Shown piece by piece: positions 24,461 through 35,424 of a DNA stretch of 64,000 bases. The stretch's first letter is position 1, and every line of letters starts with the position of its first letter. Made by a program: the position numbers and the translations under genes. Origin of the DNA: Archilochus colubris (taxonomy: Eukaryota > Chordata > Aves > Apodiformes > Trochilidae); contig CM041084.1 of assembly GCA_023079485.1 (NCBI GenBank), forward strand, positions 133,454,792 through 133,518,791, given 5' to 3'. Below the pieces are notes generated by a model. The model saw only the letters and a program-made list of their open reading frames with translations, was not told the DNA's origin and ran no database searches.

Positions 24461-27400
24461 GTCTTCTTCATGGCACTGCAGCAATCAGTTTATCTGCAGA
24501 GTTCTAACAGAGGACAACCAGTTTCTGAGGAAGTTGATTCAAAGAAAAATTCACGTGTAAAGTTATCTGGTTAAGTCTGTCACAAAACAAACTGGTTGTA
24601 TGCTAGAGCCATGAACATTGCCCCAAAAAATCTCAAACGCTACCACTCCAAATGTTTGAATCTTCAAACAACTCATCAGCTAATTCAATAACAATTGTTT
24701 TAAACAAGGGAGTTGATTAGCAAAATTACATAAAGTAGAAGGCAGTTTTCTATGTCATGCTATACTTCCACACCACTAGTTGTGTGATGGCTTTCTAAAT
24801 ACAGGTTTTTAAAGTATTCTGTTTCCTAAATATGTAACTTTTTATCTGAATCTACCAAGTATTTCAAAATCCTGTGGTACCAAAACAGGCCTTCTTACCT
24901 GCAGACATGTACAGAAAATACAATCCCACTTCACTGAAGATCTTTCCATTTCAAAATCAGTCTTCATTCCAGTGCAGAATAAAGTAGGAATAAACATTTC
25001 AAAGCTAAACCAAGTTCTGGTGCTGCCCACCTGACAAGAGCATCTCACTGGGTCAGGAGCAGGAACACAGGCGCTTGGGAAGCAGCACCCCAGGGCTGCC
25101 CAGAGACTCCTGCCCTTTCATAGGATTTAGGGGGCTAAAGGGAAGCCCCCAGTGACTGGCACTGACTGGCACCAAGACATATCAGTCTTCTCCCCACAAT
25201 GCCTGGGAAGCTTCTGGGAAAGACAAAGTCCTGGCACATCATAGAAAAGTGAGAGCTCCAGAGCTCTGCAGCTGCAGCAACCACCACTCCCAGCTTCAGC
25301 CCTCACAGCATCTTTCCTGGCTACAAACTACTGCCCCAGGGAAGCCCATGAGACTAAGAAGGATTTATATACCAGCGGTTTCTGCATTGATTCAAAGATG
25401 GTCCAGAATCGGTTGCATTTAATGACCTCCTGACTGGCAATACTTAAGTGCACCCACATTTATTTTACAACTAACAATATTCCTGCTATTTTATTCAGTA
25501 GCACCAGAGTCTCCCTGGCTCACTGGAAGCAGACAGGCTACAAGAGACAGCTTGCAAATACATTCACAGTGTATTTAGAATTGGGTTACTTTTTTACCAT
25601 ATGCATTAATTTTTTTCATTGCTCTACACTTCTCGTTTTCCTCAGCAGAAGTTATAAGATACAGAATGAAGAATCCTGATTTATAATCAGAAGAAGCTAT
25701 AACTATTACCAGATAAATCTTCTTAGAGTTGAAACAGCTCTCTGGGAAACACCAGTAAGAATTTCTTTAGGATAACCTTTACTGCTTAACTTACTGGTAG
25801 AAGACTGGAGAACATGGATTTATCAATACACACGAGTTCAATGGGAAAAATAATTACCACATCCTTTTAAAAGCTGCCTGAACTCTGTTTCCTTTAGGAA
25901 ACAGATTCTTGCCAACCTTAATTATGGTTTCCTCCAACTGTAACTTTCATAGCTCTTAAATCCTTAGTTTTATTGCCAGTAATTTGGACAGAAACCATAT
26001 ACTCTCTAAAGATGGAAATGTTTTAAAATATTAAGAACTTTGTCAAGAAAATGAAGTTCTTTGGTACTGGCAAATGACCATTTCATTCTTCCCCCTCTAA
26101 CTGCCCCTACTCTATTTTGCTGAATTAATTTGGAATGTATTGTGCTTGGATTTGTCCCAGACAAATGAACTTTAAATCGTTATTTATCGTTTACAATGCC
26201 TTTTCTAAACACATTTGGCAACTGAATCCCAGCCAGATGCCTTTTTACTAAAGAGTTTGTTTGATAAAGCAGGGTGTTAGACACCAGAAAAATAATTTGT
26301 ACCAAGAGTCAAAGTACTAAACCTGAATTTTCAGCCTTGAATATATTCTGTAAAATTAAGTGCACTTTGACTATATAAAATGAAAAAACATAAAACACGT
26401 GGGCAGTATTTTGATCATTGCAGGCTAGAAAAAAATAGAAGTTAAACAGCCCTGTTAAGTAGTGGAGTGGGCACACATACCACAAAACATATGCCTTAGC
26501 AATCTGCTGTTATATTAGCCAACTAATGACACATGCTTTGCATCCAAGTATCGTTAAAGGAACACAGACACTGCACAGCAAAGCAATGCTGTAAAGCTGG
26601 ACTCTGCAAAGTTGTATCACTTATAAAACTGAATCTTTGGTCTAGAAACTGCACTGCAGCCACCGCTACCCCAGGAAGCTGCGGTTCTCTACTTGGAAGG
26701 CTTCACTCACATACTATTTTTAGGAACATGGACATCTAAATAAAATTTTGTAGGCACACAAGGTTATCTAAGGGTACAACTTCATTTATCGTAGTAAAAA
26801 ACACATGGGGAAAAGAACTGAGAACAATACGTGTTTACTGGGGCAGTCTTTTTGGAGAATGTACTGATTAGGAGAGAAAGAAAGGCTTGGCATAACTCTT
26901 TCAGTCTAAGTTTTGCTCTCAGAAATCGGCACCACCACAGGGCTCAGAAGGGGTCTCAGATAAAAAGATCATAGTTTTGACACTACTTTTCAAGAATTAA
27001 TTTCTTTCCCCATAAATAGCTGGCAAAGAAGCAAGAAGTGCTCCGTTGGTAATGAGTAAGCTCAAGTCTTTTTCTGGGCTCATCCAGCTGGTGGTGTTGA
27101 AGCTGGTATCTCCCCTTCCCTTTCTATTTAACCATGGATGTAAAAGAATTCTCATAACTTTGTCCCAGCCATATGGCACAGGTATCACTAGAGGCTGCTG
27201 CAAAGACACAGACCTCAAAGGCCTTCAATGGGTCCATCGGAAAGCTCTTTGTAGTAGCACCATTAGATTATCCTTTTGCTGTCCTTATAAAGGAAAGTTA
27301 CAGACAAATGCTGTCTTATTGCTTATCTACCTCCTGTAGCCCCTTTAAAACCATGTAGGATGTCATATACTCCTGCCTACATTTTCTAATTAGGTACAGA

Positions 27401-28067
27401 GAGAATTAGGAACTACTCAGTTAGGAACAGAGAGGTTATGCATTTACACTCTGTACTGATCTAGTACAGCATTTACCAGCATTCAACTGATGTAGTCATT
27501 TGAACTACAGGAATTTTATATATTTGGGGAATTGTCTTTCTGCTGTATTTTAGCAAGCGTGCCATTTCCACCCCCTCCAATCCCACTGTGCGCAGGAAGT
27601 CCCACTCCTTTGCCAGGGATGGCATGTGACACTTCTCTGTGTCTGTGTGTGTGTCTGTACCCAGTGTTAAACCACTTCCTTGGGCTTCAAGAAAAGGCTC
27701 TTGGAGATGGTGGTGTGCAGAGGAGTGGATGTAAACCAAAGCTCTCATGGGAAAGAGAAAAAAAGTAAGCACCAAGGTAAAGCCAGCAAAGTAGTTTGTT
27801 AATACTGTGTTTCACAATGCTGGCTCATTTCAGGTCCTAGATATCCCAGTTGCAGATGCAGAATTGACACCTGAGTATTGGATGAGTTCTGGATAATATA
27901 AAAACATAGTCAGTACTTAAAGAGATGCTTCAAATGTCTTCTATGCTTATTTCCTAGATATCAGCTGCCAGTTCTGCATGCTGCTGGGTCAGACTAGCCA
28001 GTGAGATCCAGCTGGAAGTTAACAAGCTGAATCTGACCCAGAGCCTTTTCCCTGGAGGAGGCAGCCT
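24461..28067. other. Intronic DNA without recognised element
   Basis: Includes a GC-richer patch at about 25050-25340 and a quiet AT-rich stretch at 25860-26260. No coding or repeat signature was recognised. The patch at 26100-26260 contains AAATCGTTATTTATCGTTTACAATG and could be tested for conservation. Confidence 0.45.
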
Positions 28068-28169
28068 AGCCCAGCCCAGCCCAGCCCAGCCCAGCCCAGC
28101 CCAGCCCAGCCCAGCCCAGCCCAGCCCAGCCCAGCCCAGCCCAGCCCAGCCCAGCCCAGCCCAGCCCAG
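28068..28169. repeat. (AGCCC)n pentanucleotide array, about 20 perfect units
   Basis: About 102 bases of perfect AGCCC repeats. On the minus strand, which is the RSPO2 sense strand, this is (GGGCT)n: G-runs of three every five bases, the pattern expected to form G-quadruplexes. The perfect unit identity suggests recent expansion and high length polymorphism. The array also produces a spurious WAGLG repeat frame on the minus strand. Confidence 0.98.
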
Positions 28170-28964
28170 GCAGCTGCCTCTCACACAGCTGTGCTGGGAC
28201 CATCTACCACCTCACAACATCACAGCCTTGGAGAAACCTGAGTGCTGCAGTTTTCTTCAAGTGTGGAAGAAAGAAGAGTCAGCAAAACTGCAAGCTGTGG
28301 TTTATCAGAGGAAAGGAGACGAGGGGAAGAGGTCAGTCTCCAATCCAGCTCACGCTTGCCCTGACCTTCTGCTCCTACTGTCTCCCAAAAAGAAAGCTCA
28401 AATTGAAATCAAGGTCACACATCCATTGGTTTCAACCCAGTGGTTAAGACCAAACCAACTTAGTCTAAATAAAAACCTAACTGCCAAATCTCCTATGGTG
28501 TGTTGCCTGTAAAGTCCTGAAAAGAGAAGAACCACAAAAAAGCTTTGAAGAACCAGATCAGAAAGGCTGAAACTAGCAAATGTGCTAATCTCAAACCTTT
28601 CCTCTCATTTAGCAGTAGGAATTGTCAGTTTGATCTGCACAAAGGGTAGATCACACTTACCAGGGCTCTGAGAAATCTCAGTGGAATTTCACCCCTGTGG
28701 AAAAGATTGCTGTGGTGGCACTTGGATGGAAAGACAGGGAGTTGCCAGGCTCTTCAAGGCACAAAAAGTACTCCTGGAGTCCTGCTAGGCAGCTGTAACA
28801 CCTCTGCCCATTCATCAGCTTTTCCTCAAAGGTTCCTGCAGCTCAGGAAATCTCCCTCCAATTGCCCTTTTTCTGCATACACTGTCCGACCCACAGAAAT
28901 CAATGGGATAAGCTGAACTGGGAGTTAGAACAGGAGAACTGAATTTAGATCTTCTGAAAACCTC
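28170..28964. other. Intronic DNA between the pentamer array and the LTR
   Basis: About 800 bases of somewhat GC-richer sequence. Short open frames (94 and 69 codons) have no recognisable domain. I see no gene. Confidence 0.45.
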
Positions 28965-29748
28965 TGTCCTGGTTTGGGCCAGGATACAACTAATTTTCTG
29001 TCTTGTAATTTTTGCTTTCAGCTAATTCTCTTGTAAATAGCTGTACTTGCTGAAATTAACAGCAAGTTTCTCAGTCAGTGTGTGCTTCTAGGACTGATAA
29101 TGCTCAGTGTTTATAGTTAGGGCTAGAGACTGGTATGCAGAACCAAGGCCACTGCTCAGTTCTGAGGAACATCTTGTGCTCTGGAAAGAGAGAGGGAGTA
29201 AAGAGGTCACACCTGCAACACTCCTGTAAGGAGGAGAGGACAAGACAAATGACCACAATTAACCAGAGTATTCCATCCCATACATGTCATACTAGGTATA
29301 AATTTGAGGGATCACGAGGGTCAAACCCCTTCAATTTGGAGTTCACTCTTTTCTTTGGCCCTTCTTCCCCTGTCCCCATTTGCTTCAGCATCCTGGGAGG
29401 ATTCCATCCGTTTGTCTGCCTGTGGTCCTGATCCGTGCCAGCCTGACTCTGTGTGTTCCTGCCTCCAGCTCCCGACCGCTGCTGACTCCAGGAGTCCAGC
29501 CTGGACTTTCCCAGGGCTGCCCTGCAGCCTCGGTGGTGACGTGAGAGTTATTGGGGGTAAGGGAGGAGAAACATGGTATCTTTTTTCTGTATATTTGTAT
29601 ATATTTAATACAGTTTTCTTTTTTATCATTACTGTTTCATTAAAGCTGTGTAGTTTAGTTTCCAACCTGTAAGCTTCTCTCCCTTATTCTCCCTCTTTTG
29701 TTTACCATGAGCATCTGTCATTCAGTTAATTGCCAGCCCAGCATTACA
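28965..29748 (+). mobile_element. Solo LTR of an avian endogenous retrovirus (ERVL-like)
   Basis: The element begins TGTCCTGGTTTGGGCCAGGA, a start typical of a large avian LTR family, and ends GCCCAGCATTACA, so it has TG...CA termini. A TATAAAT lies at 29297-29303 and an ATTAAA polyadenylation signal at 29639-29644, in the expected order. The flanking pentamers ACCTC (28960-28964) and ACCCC (29749-29753) may be a 5-base target duplication with one change. No internal viral genes or second LTR are present, so it is a recombination relic. It is antisense to RSPO2. Confidence 0.85.
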
Positions 29749-32386
29749 ACCCCTGAAAATATCACCTTTCATAAAGAGGATTCATCAGATGATCAATTTG
29801 CCTTTTTTAAATTGTTCTCCACCTGCTGGTAGGAACCTTTCAAATACTGCAATACAAGAGAGGATGATGAAAAGTACCTGTCCTTAGAAATGGGAATTTA
29901 TATTATTTCAGAAAACAATGCCAGGAAAGGAAAGCTATACATAAACACACAATGTTTGTAGCCAAATAGCTCCTCCATTGGCTATCAGAATATTGTTATT
30001 TAAGCAAGAAAAGAAGAAACCATGACTCGGTATGACTAAAGACACACAAAAAACACAGACTTCAGTCCAGACTGACATCAACTCTGACTGCAATCCCCCA
30101 GATCACTTCTTTCTCAAATTTCTCGTCTCTCAAATAGAGCTGATAATTAAATAAAAATGAATTTCTCAAAATAGAGTTGAATATATTATTTCAGTAACAA
30201 AGCAGTTTGGACATTCTAAAAGCAACTAGTATAATCAGTTTAGTTTTTGCACTGTTTAAACTAAGGATTAATCTCATCTTCTTCTGGCTGCTGCTCTTAA
30301 AGATTGGCTGCTGCTGCTGCTTGCTATCTCAAAATATCATGGATCAAAACAAACAAATAAAATTGCATCCAAAAGTGGGGAAGCTCATCCAAATGTATCT
30401 AAGTGTCTTTGGCAAGACAAAGCACAAATACATGAGAGAACAGACCAGTATTTGCTAAACTGATACATCAACTTCTGACCACATCCAGAAAGTCCACAAA
30501 TGCAAGATTCTGGCATGCAGCTGGAGGAAAAAAAAAAAAAAGAGTCAATCTTTAAAAACCACAAAATAACATCTGCTTACATATGTGGTGCAGTTTCAAG
30601 TAAGTTCTTGTGAGATCTCCCATCTTTACATACTTACTGTGCAGAGCATGTTCACAGGCTAAGAACAGAACCTTTCTGCAGAAGACACCATCATGGAGAG
30701 ATGAGGCTGAACTCTGCTCACCTCCACTTGAAGTGAGAGGAATCCCTAAGCAGCTTCATCCACTTAGGTAAGCATTTGTAAAAAACAGTTGCACCATAAT
30801 TAAAATGGGAAAGTATAAGGATCTCCTCCAAAGATCTTGTAGGCAGCCTCATCTGACTGTATATTTAAAATCCATTACATTTGAAAGCTTGAATTTGAAA
30901 GCTACTTTCCATACCCATGTTCCCAATCAGAGTCAAATGATAGGGGAATCCAGACAATATGCGACACTGAACAAGCGTGTTTGGGAAAATAAAGCAATTA
31001 ATCAATCCGTGTCCCAGAGATCAAGTACTATGCTTCCACTTGACATCAAACAGCAAGTACCCCATCTCACCAGCTGAAGAGGCACAGCAGGATACCCCAA
31101 CCCTTCCCTAGGTATACTGAGTCTGATCCAACAGTAATAGGTGATTGTAGGACTGGAATAAAAAGACTTACAGCAACAAGAAAGGACAAGCACAAATGAA
31201 ATAATAAATCTAATGATGTACTAGAAGTTGCAATACCACTCTAAAAATCCTAGCTTACCATACAGGTGCATACAAGACAAGTAGTTTCACCTGCACATGG
31301 CCAGTAATTTTAACATGAGAAATGTTACATGCCCACTTATAATAAATCAGAGAACAAATAGGGAATTCTCTGTTTCCTATTCAAATAAAATGCAAATACC
31401 ATAGGAATTTTTTTTTTTTTTTTTTGTAGGGGAATAAAACCCCAAACACTCCTAAAACTTAATTCAGATTTCTTCTAGAAAAAATACTTAATAATTTGCT
31501 GAACATACTTTCAATAAATCCTTCATACCCTTGAAACATGAGTCAGACCAACTCTTAAAGCACTTTACAAACTCCCTTTGATCGACACTGGAGATATAAA
31601 ACCCACCTACAAGGTCAGCTGTAGAAAATATCAAGAAAAGCAGGGGCCACACAGAAGCACTTGCATACACAGACAAAACAAATACAATACATATAAGATT
31701 TCAACACATTTTCAAGTCCTTTCAGAGTTGGCAGAAAATGCATGTTCCCTTGAGTCCCATTGAAACTATAAACCTTAAGCAGGTCTCAGCTTTGAGAGGT
31801 TGTTGAAAGAATTGTGTTTTCCACAGCATTTTGTGTTGACTAAAATTGTAGGGAAAAAATATATATACTTTTCCCTTTTTATTTTTTGTTGTTTGTTTTC
31901 CCTCTTTGCTCTCCAAGTCAGTAAGTGAACATATGCAACAATACAAAGAACAAATTATAGAGCACTGTGGAAACTCTAAAACAAACATCACCACAAATCT
32001 AAGTATTACAGATAAAAATCAGTAGCTATAATGCAAAGAAAAAAATAGTTAGGGGTTAAACAGAAGGCAGAAACCAATCAAGCACCAGTGCCAAAAAGTA
32101 ACAGGATTTAAGAGCCAAACCACTGCTCTGCCCCCCATACCAAAAAAAGAAATAAAATAAAAAAAAAAAAGCCCAAGATGGTAACTATATAAAGCCAGAC
32201 AGGAACCAGATTAAACCAATTACCTATTTACATATACAGGATACTATGGAGAGGTTAATATTGCTATGCAAATCAACATACTGGGATTAGAAGTTCGGAA
32301 GAACATCCTAACATGCTTTCTAGGCAATCCTGAAATTCAGCATACCATGGCAAGACTCTCCACAAATACAACTTTAAAGCTGCTTT
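29749..32386. other. Intronic DNA with homopolymer tracts
   Basis: AT-rich intron with an A14 run at about 30528-30542 and a T18 run at 31408-31425. A CTGCTG-rich patch (about 30286-30320) is very short. No gene or transposon was recognised. Confidence 0.5.
31408..31425. repeat. Poly(T) tract
   Basis: About 18 T residues in a row on the plus strand, following ATAGGAA. No attached element was recognised. Confidence 0.9.
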
Positions 32387-32456
32387 AATGGAATGGAATG
32401 GAATGGAATGGAATGGAATGGAATGGAATGGAATGGAATGGAATGGAATGGAATGG
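32387..32456. repeat. (AATGG)n pentanucleotide array, 14 perfect units
   Basis: Seventy bases of perfect AATGG, equivalent to (TGGAA)n/(TTCCA)n. The RSPO2 sense strand carries the TTCCA form. It is the second perfect pentamer array in this intron, 4.2 kb from the AGCCC array, and is likely length-polymorphic. Confidence 0.98.
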
Positions 32457-34479
32457 ATGATTTCATTGCTTGCTAAGTTGTTCCATCAGCTCATTGCCAG
32501 TTGTGACAATAGGGATACCATTCAGAGGAACTGTCTTAGTTTGTGCACATGAAGATTTGAAGGATATATTGGATCTACTTCTATGAAGTCAAGGTTTTGA
32601 AATGCAGGAATAAAGAATGGGAAAGGACCTGGTCAGGTTGAAAAAGGGTTATGAAAAGTATTTTACATTGTAAGTTTCATCTTAAAAGCATTTTTCTAAC
32701 ACAGTCCCTTCTGCTATCATTCTATAATAGAATGATGTCTCAATAAATAAAAAGAAAAAAATTAAAAAAAAAAACCCAAACCAAAAAAACCCACTGAAAT
32801 TTTGGTCTTCAGACTCTACCACAAATTCCCAGACCAGATCCCACCACAGGGATCCTGAGTCTTGCCAAAGGCATTTCTTTTCACAAATTCACAACTCCGA
32901 ATATTGTTGTGCTCAACTGTGTTAAAACGATTGCTCTGCTTCACTCAATTTCATTACAAATGCAATTTAATTTTCACCAGGGGCATCCTGGATCATTCTC
33001 AAGTCATAAACAAGTAAGCCCAAGTAACAAGCTACAGTATCCAGCAAGCTGAGGATGGAATTCACTTCACCTAACTTCAACCTTAAGGATTCACTCTTAG
33101 GTCAGCCCCTTGGGATCAGATAAATTGCCCTCTGAAGATGCTCATCCTCTTCCACTGACTGCAGAAGAACCTAAAAATGAACAAAAAGTGGGCTGAAGAT
33201 CCCTGCTGAGATGCTGATTTCATTTCACTGGCTCATTGCAAGGTCAGATGGCTAAAACTAAGTGAAATGGGTCCCTCCATAAACTTCAATCTGTGACATT
33301 CTTGTTTGCTGTAACAACCTCTGTAAAACAAGGGTGCTACACTTCTGGTACAGGCGGGCAGACAGATGCTTGCCAGTAGTAACTGTCTACTAGGCAGCAG
33401 CTCCAAAAATATCTCATTTACACAAATGCTCTACAGAAGGAATGGAGAAGCTTCAGTTAAATTAGGGTTATTTAGGCTGTTATTTCACAAGAGGTTTGAA
33501 AATATCTCCTAGCTGGCTGGAAATGATCACTCAATGCAGATGAATTCATACCATCTCCTTGAGGTTGTCTCTAAAGATCCCTTTTATAACAGTTTATTTA
33601 TTACATTTTAAACTCCTCAACCACATAAGAAAACTGCTTTTGGCTTCACTTTCAGCACAATCACCTTTCAGTGATTGAATTTCTAGCTTTGAGAGTTAAG
33701 GGGATTTTCTGGGGTTTAATGCTGTTTCGTACATATGTGCATTTAGCATTACTGTACTGTTATGCTGTAGGAAATGAGGCACCCATACTTGGGAGAACAC
33801 CAGCTTCTTGTTAAATTCAATCAGCAGACAAACAACTGTGTCTTTGTCACAGAAGCCCAAGTTCAAATGCATAAGGATCAGATGATAAAGAAAAAAAAAT
33901 AATCTTGTATGACACAATATGCTTTCACTTTATTTAAGAAGTGAATGCCCAAGTATCTAAATCAGATGCTCTTGAACAGAAGCAGCTTAAGTGAGTACTT
34001 TTCAAAGCTTAACGTGTATTTTAGCAGTTGGCTGTTATTACAGCATACATCACATCGAAAGCAATTTAAAGTCAGACTTCATTCTGGCAGTTTTCAGTTT
34101 AAAAAAGGAAAAAAAAAATTAAAAACCCACACTACACACACAAACAAACGGCCCTAAGCTCAGTAAATACTTTTAAAATATAGGGAAACAGGAACTGAAA
34201 GAAAAAGAATCAATTTTTTTTTTTTGAAAACCAAATCACCATCTTAACATCCTTGTCTTTTATGTTCTGAACATGTAACAGGAAGTGGGAATTGTTGGAG
34301 GTATGTATAACTGTGCCTAAATTGTAGCTATAAAGCCAGCGAGTCCAATTCTTAGAGAACTTCTAGTTAGAACCTACTCAGATTACATGCAGATAATAAA
34401 AAGAATTAAGCTAGGAAGCTGAGGGATTTTTGCCCACACATTAGTTAAACATGAATCCAATTACTGAAGTTTCATGCAG
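32457..34479. other. Intronic DNA without recognised element
   Basis: Contains an AAAACCC-rich tract at 32758-32795 and an A-rich tract with ACAC at 34105-34150. Nothing else was recognised. Confidence 0.5.
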
Positions 34480-35045
34480 TGGCTGTCTCCCTCTGTTCAG
34501 TTTCCTCTAAAACAAAGATGATATTAGATGTTTTGCAGTGTTGAACAATCCTGAATTAATGTGGGCAAATGAAATCCCTCTACAATGTTATTCTGCTGCA
34601 GCAGGGGGTGTGGAGGAATCCCTTTTAGCATAATAAAGATGATGGTGATATAATGAATAATTATCATGGGATTTTATAGCTGGAAGGCATGGTAGTTATT
34701 TCAAAGCTATTTGTAACCAACAGCCTTATAAAAAGTTAGAATGTATTACATATGTGCAGAAGGTAACTGGGAGCATGTATTAAGTCCCAGCATCTGAAAT
34801 AATGAACGGATGTTTGTTGCTACAGTCACTACCTCTTTAGCAAATGTGGGCTGATGAGCTACTAAGCTAATTAATTTTCAGCCTATTAAGAAGAGAGAAA
34901 TGAGGACTATAAATAAATCACCCCGAGATGAGAGCTGTCCTTTCCTTCTTGATAGCTACAGCATTCTCTTCCTTCCATCTGCAGTCTGGGTTTCTGGTAA
35001 AATGCAAAGGTGAAGGAGCCCTTATCAATTAATTACTCCCAGCTG
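34480..35045. other. Candidate conserved non-coding element
   Basis: About 560 bases with no recognisable transposon and a high density of homeodomain-type cores: GAATTAATG (34552), AATAATTATC (34657), CTAATTAATT (34867) and CAATTAATTA (35026). It also has CAGCTG-type E-box context near 35040. The composition and texture resemble vertebrate developmental enhancers, but conservation was not tested. It ends at a 30-base poly(A) run. Confidence 0.3.
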
Positions 35046-35046
35046 T

Positions 35047-35050
<4 letters not shown>

Positions 35051-35080
<30 letters not shown>
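35051..35080. repeat. Poly(A) tract, 30 bases
   Basis: The longest homopolymer in the window. It sits between AGCTGTTATT and GCTGATGCCG with no retroelement body on its 5' side, so it is probably a microsatellite rather than a LINE tail. Confidence 0.97.
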
Positions 35081-35083
<3 letters not shown>

Positions 35084-35242
35084 GATGCCGAAGAGCAGAA
35101 TCCCCAAAAGGTGGTATTGCTGACAATTAGGATATAGGAGAATGGGATCCGAAATAACCAGGTCTTCGATTCCTGTGTTAAATAAAATGTGATTTTTTTT
35201 TTCCTTAAAATGAAAAGAAAGTCTGAAAACAAAAGTTAGAAG

Positions 35243-35424
35243 AAGTGGTGAGAGACACTGGAACAGTTACCCAGAGAACTTGTGGATGCCCCCTCCCTGG
35301 AAGTGTTCAAGGCCAGGCTGGATGGGGCTTTGAGCAGCCTGGTCTAGTGGAAGGCATCCCTGTGCATGCAGGAAGGGAATGAGAAGATCTCTAAGGTGCC
35401 TTTACACACAAACCATTCTATCAC
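35243..35424 (+). mobile_element. CR1 LINE 3' fragment
   Basis: A short CR1 end with CACTGGAACAGTTACCCAGA, AAGTGTTCAAGGCCAGGCTG, GAGCAGCCTGGTCTAGTGGA and a final ACAAACCATTCTATCA. The CCTGGTCTAGTGGAAGG block marks a subfamily different from the 690/43095 pair. Confidence 0.9.

Noticed and set aside
27954..28184. WAGLG repeat protein on the minus strand
   Set aside because: It is the translation of the (AGCCC)n array, not a gene.
29135..29672. 98-, 114- and 122-codon frames inside the LTR region
   Set aside because: They overlap in opposite strands within a solo LTR, which is non-coding, and no viral protein motif is seen.
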